Made by a program: the position numbers and the translations under genes
Shown here: piece by piece, positions 22,274 to 22,636 of the stretch
How the letters are laid out: each line of letters begins with the position of its first letter
How positions within the stretch are numbered: position 1 is the stretch's first letter
Notes under the pieces: model-generated
What the model was told of the DNA's origin: nothing
Databases searched by the model: none
The model's input: only the letters and a program-made list of their open reading frames with translations
Source of the DNA: an uncultured Desulfobacterium sp.
GTDB taxonomy: Bacteria > Desulfobacterota > Desulfobacteria > Desulfobacterales > Desulfobacteraceae
Assembly: GCA_937124525.1 (NCBI GenBank)
Contig: CAKZLA010000441.1
Coordinates: 1 to 22,636, forward strand
Reading direction: 5' to 3'
DNA length: 22,636 bases

Positions 22274-22636
22274 TTAAATTTTTGAGATCATATTCAAAGC
22301 TGCCTGGGGAATTTGATCCAAGGGAAGTATTTTATCCACCGCATTGAGCTTTACAGCCTCTTTGGGCATTCCATAAACCACACAGCTTTTTTCATCTTGG
22401 GCAATGGTGGGTGAGCCAACCTGCTTCATTGCCAGCATGCCCTTTGCTCCATCAGATCCCATTCCTGTTAAAATGATCCCCAGGGCATTGGCACCGGCAT
22501 TCATGGCAACGGTTTTAAAAAGTACATCCACTGCCGGTCTCTGATGATGGACCCGGGGGCCGGTTTTTACTTGAACATAATGTCGGGCACCACTTCTCTT
22601 GAGCAGCATATGCGGGTAGCAAGGAGCGATGAGGGC
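22274..22636 (-). CDS. cheB: CheB methylesterase domain, 5' part outside the window
   Basis: The C-terminal 120 codons of CheB, the receptor methylesterase/deamidase; the gene runs off the window end. Seen: [16 protein letters not shown] (the family usually has IAPGG-x-HM here), [27 protein letters not shown] carrying the catalytic Asp in GMGSDG, and [18 protein letters not shown]. The Ser and His of the catalytic triad lie upstream, beyond the window. An ATG at 22607-22609 is internal and not the true start, because homology and the open frame continue to the edge. It is followed by cheD. Confidence 0.9.
   Translation of the reverse strand, partial: ALIAPCYPHMLLKRSGARHYVQVKTGPRVHHQRPAVDVLFKTVAMNAGANALGIILTGMGSDGAKGMLAMKQVGSPTIAQDEKSCVVYGMPKEAVKLNAVDKILPLDQIPQAALNMISKI

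Noticed and set aside
1..22636. CRISPR array, defence system or retron
   Set aside because: No regularly spaced direct repeats, reverse transcriptase, Cas or toxin-antitoxin gene was found on either strand.

Overview
The window looks like part of a flagellar-glycosylation and chemotaxis island from a Gram-negative, motile bacterium, most likely a Desulfobacterota/Desulfobacterales-type genome. That is an impression from the IS66-rich context, the FliS/FlaG/CheW/CheD style and the moderate, mosaic GC; nothing in the window is taxonomically decisive.

Layout. (1) Positions 1-1900, AT-rich: a glycosyltransferase that has lost its N-terminal strand and a small SAM-methyltransferase-like gene whose natural start is out of frame across an A9 tract. 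(2) Positions 2037-5502: the C-terminal remnant of an IS630/Tc1-like transposase, interrupted by a complete IS66-family element (tnpA, tnpB, tnpC, all minus strand, with matching inverted ends). (3) Positions 5527-15190, all minus strand: a glycan operon. Read in transcription order it is pseC, a stump of a second pseC-like gene, pseF, pseG, an ATP-grasp ligase, a polysaccharide-deacetylase-like protein, a SAM methyltransferase, a DegT aminotransferase with a G10 tract, and a DmpG-like aldolase carrying an extra ~300-residue C-terminal domain. (4) Positions 15191-16272: a long gene-poor stretch with two strong inverted repeats and a sigma-54-like site. (5) Positions 16273-18988, plus strand: a possible NlpC/P60-like Cys/His protein, fliS, a fliT-like gene and flaG. 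(6) Positions 19000-20466, minus strand: a REC-GAF-GGDEF diguanylate cyclase. (7) Positions 20938-22636: cheW (plus), then cheD and the 3' part of cheB (minus). This CheD lacks the usual catalytic Cys and His.

How the genes may work together. PseC, PseG and PseF are three steps of pseudaminic-acid-type nonulosonate synthesis, the sugar commonly placed on flagellins. PseB, PseH and PseI are not in the window. Where an acetyltransferase (PseH) might be expected there is an ATP-grasp ligase, followed by a deacetylase, a methyltransferase, an aminotransferase and an aldolase fusion. My inference is that these five genes make a small carboxylic or amino acid and couple it to an amine of the sugar. 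The result would be a decorated nonulosonate for the flagellin whose chaperone (FliS) and FlaG are encoded next door. A homopolymeric G10 tract inside the aminotransferase could make the decoration phase-variable. This pathway is the best candidate in the window for an undescribed system.
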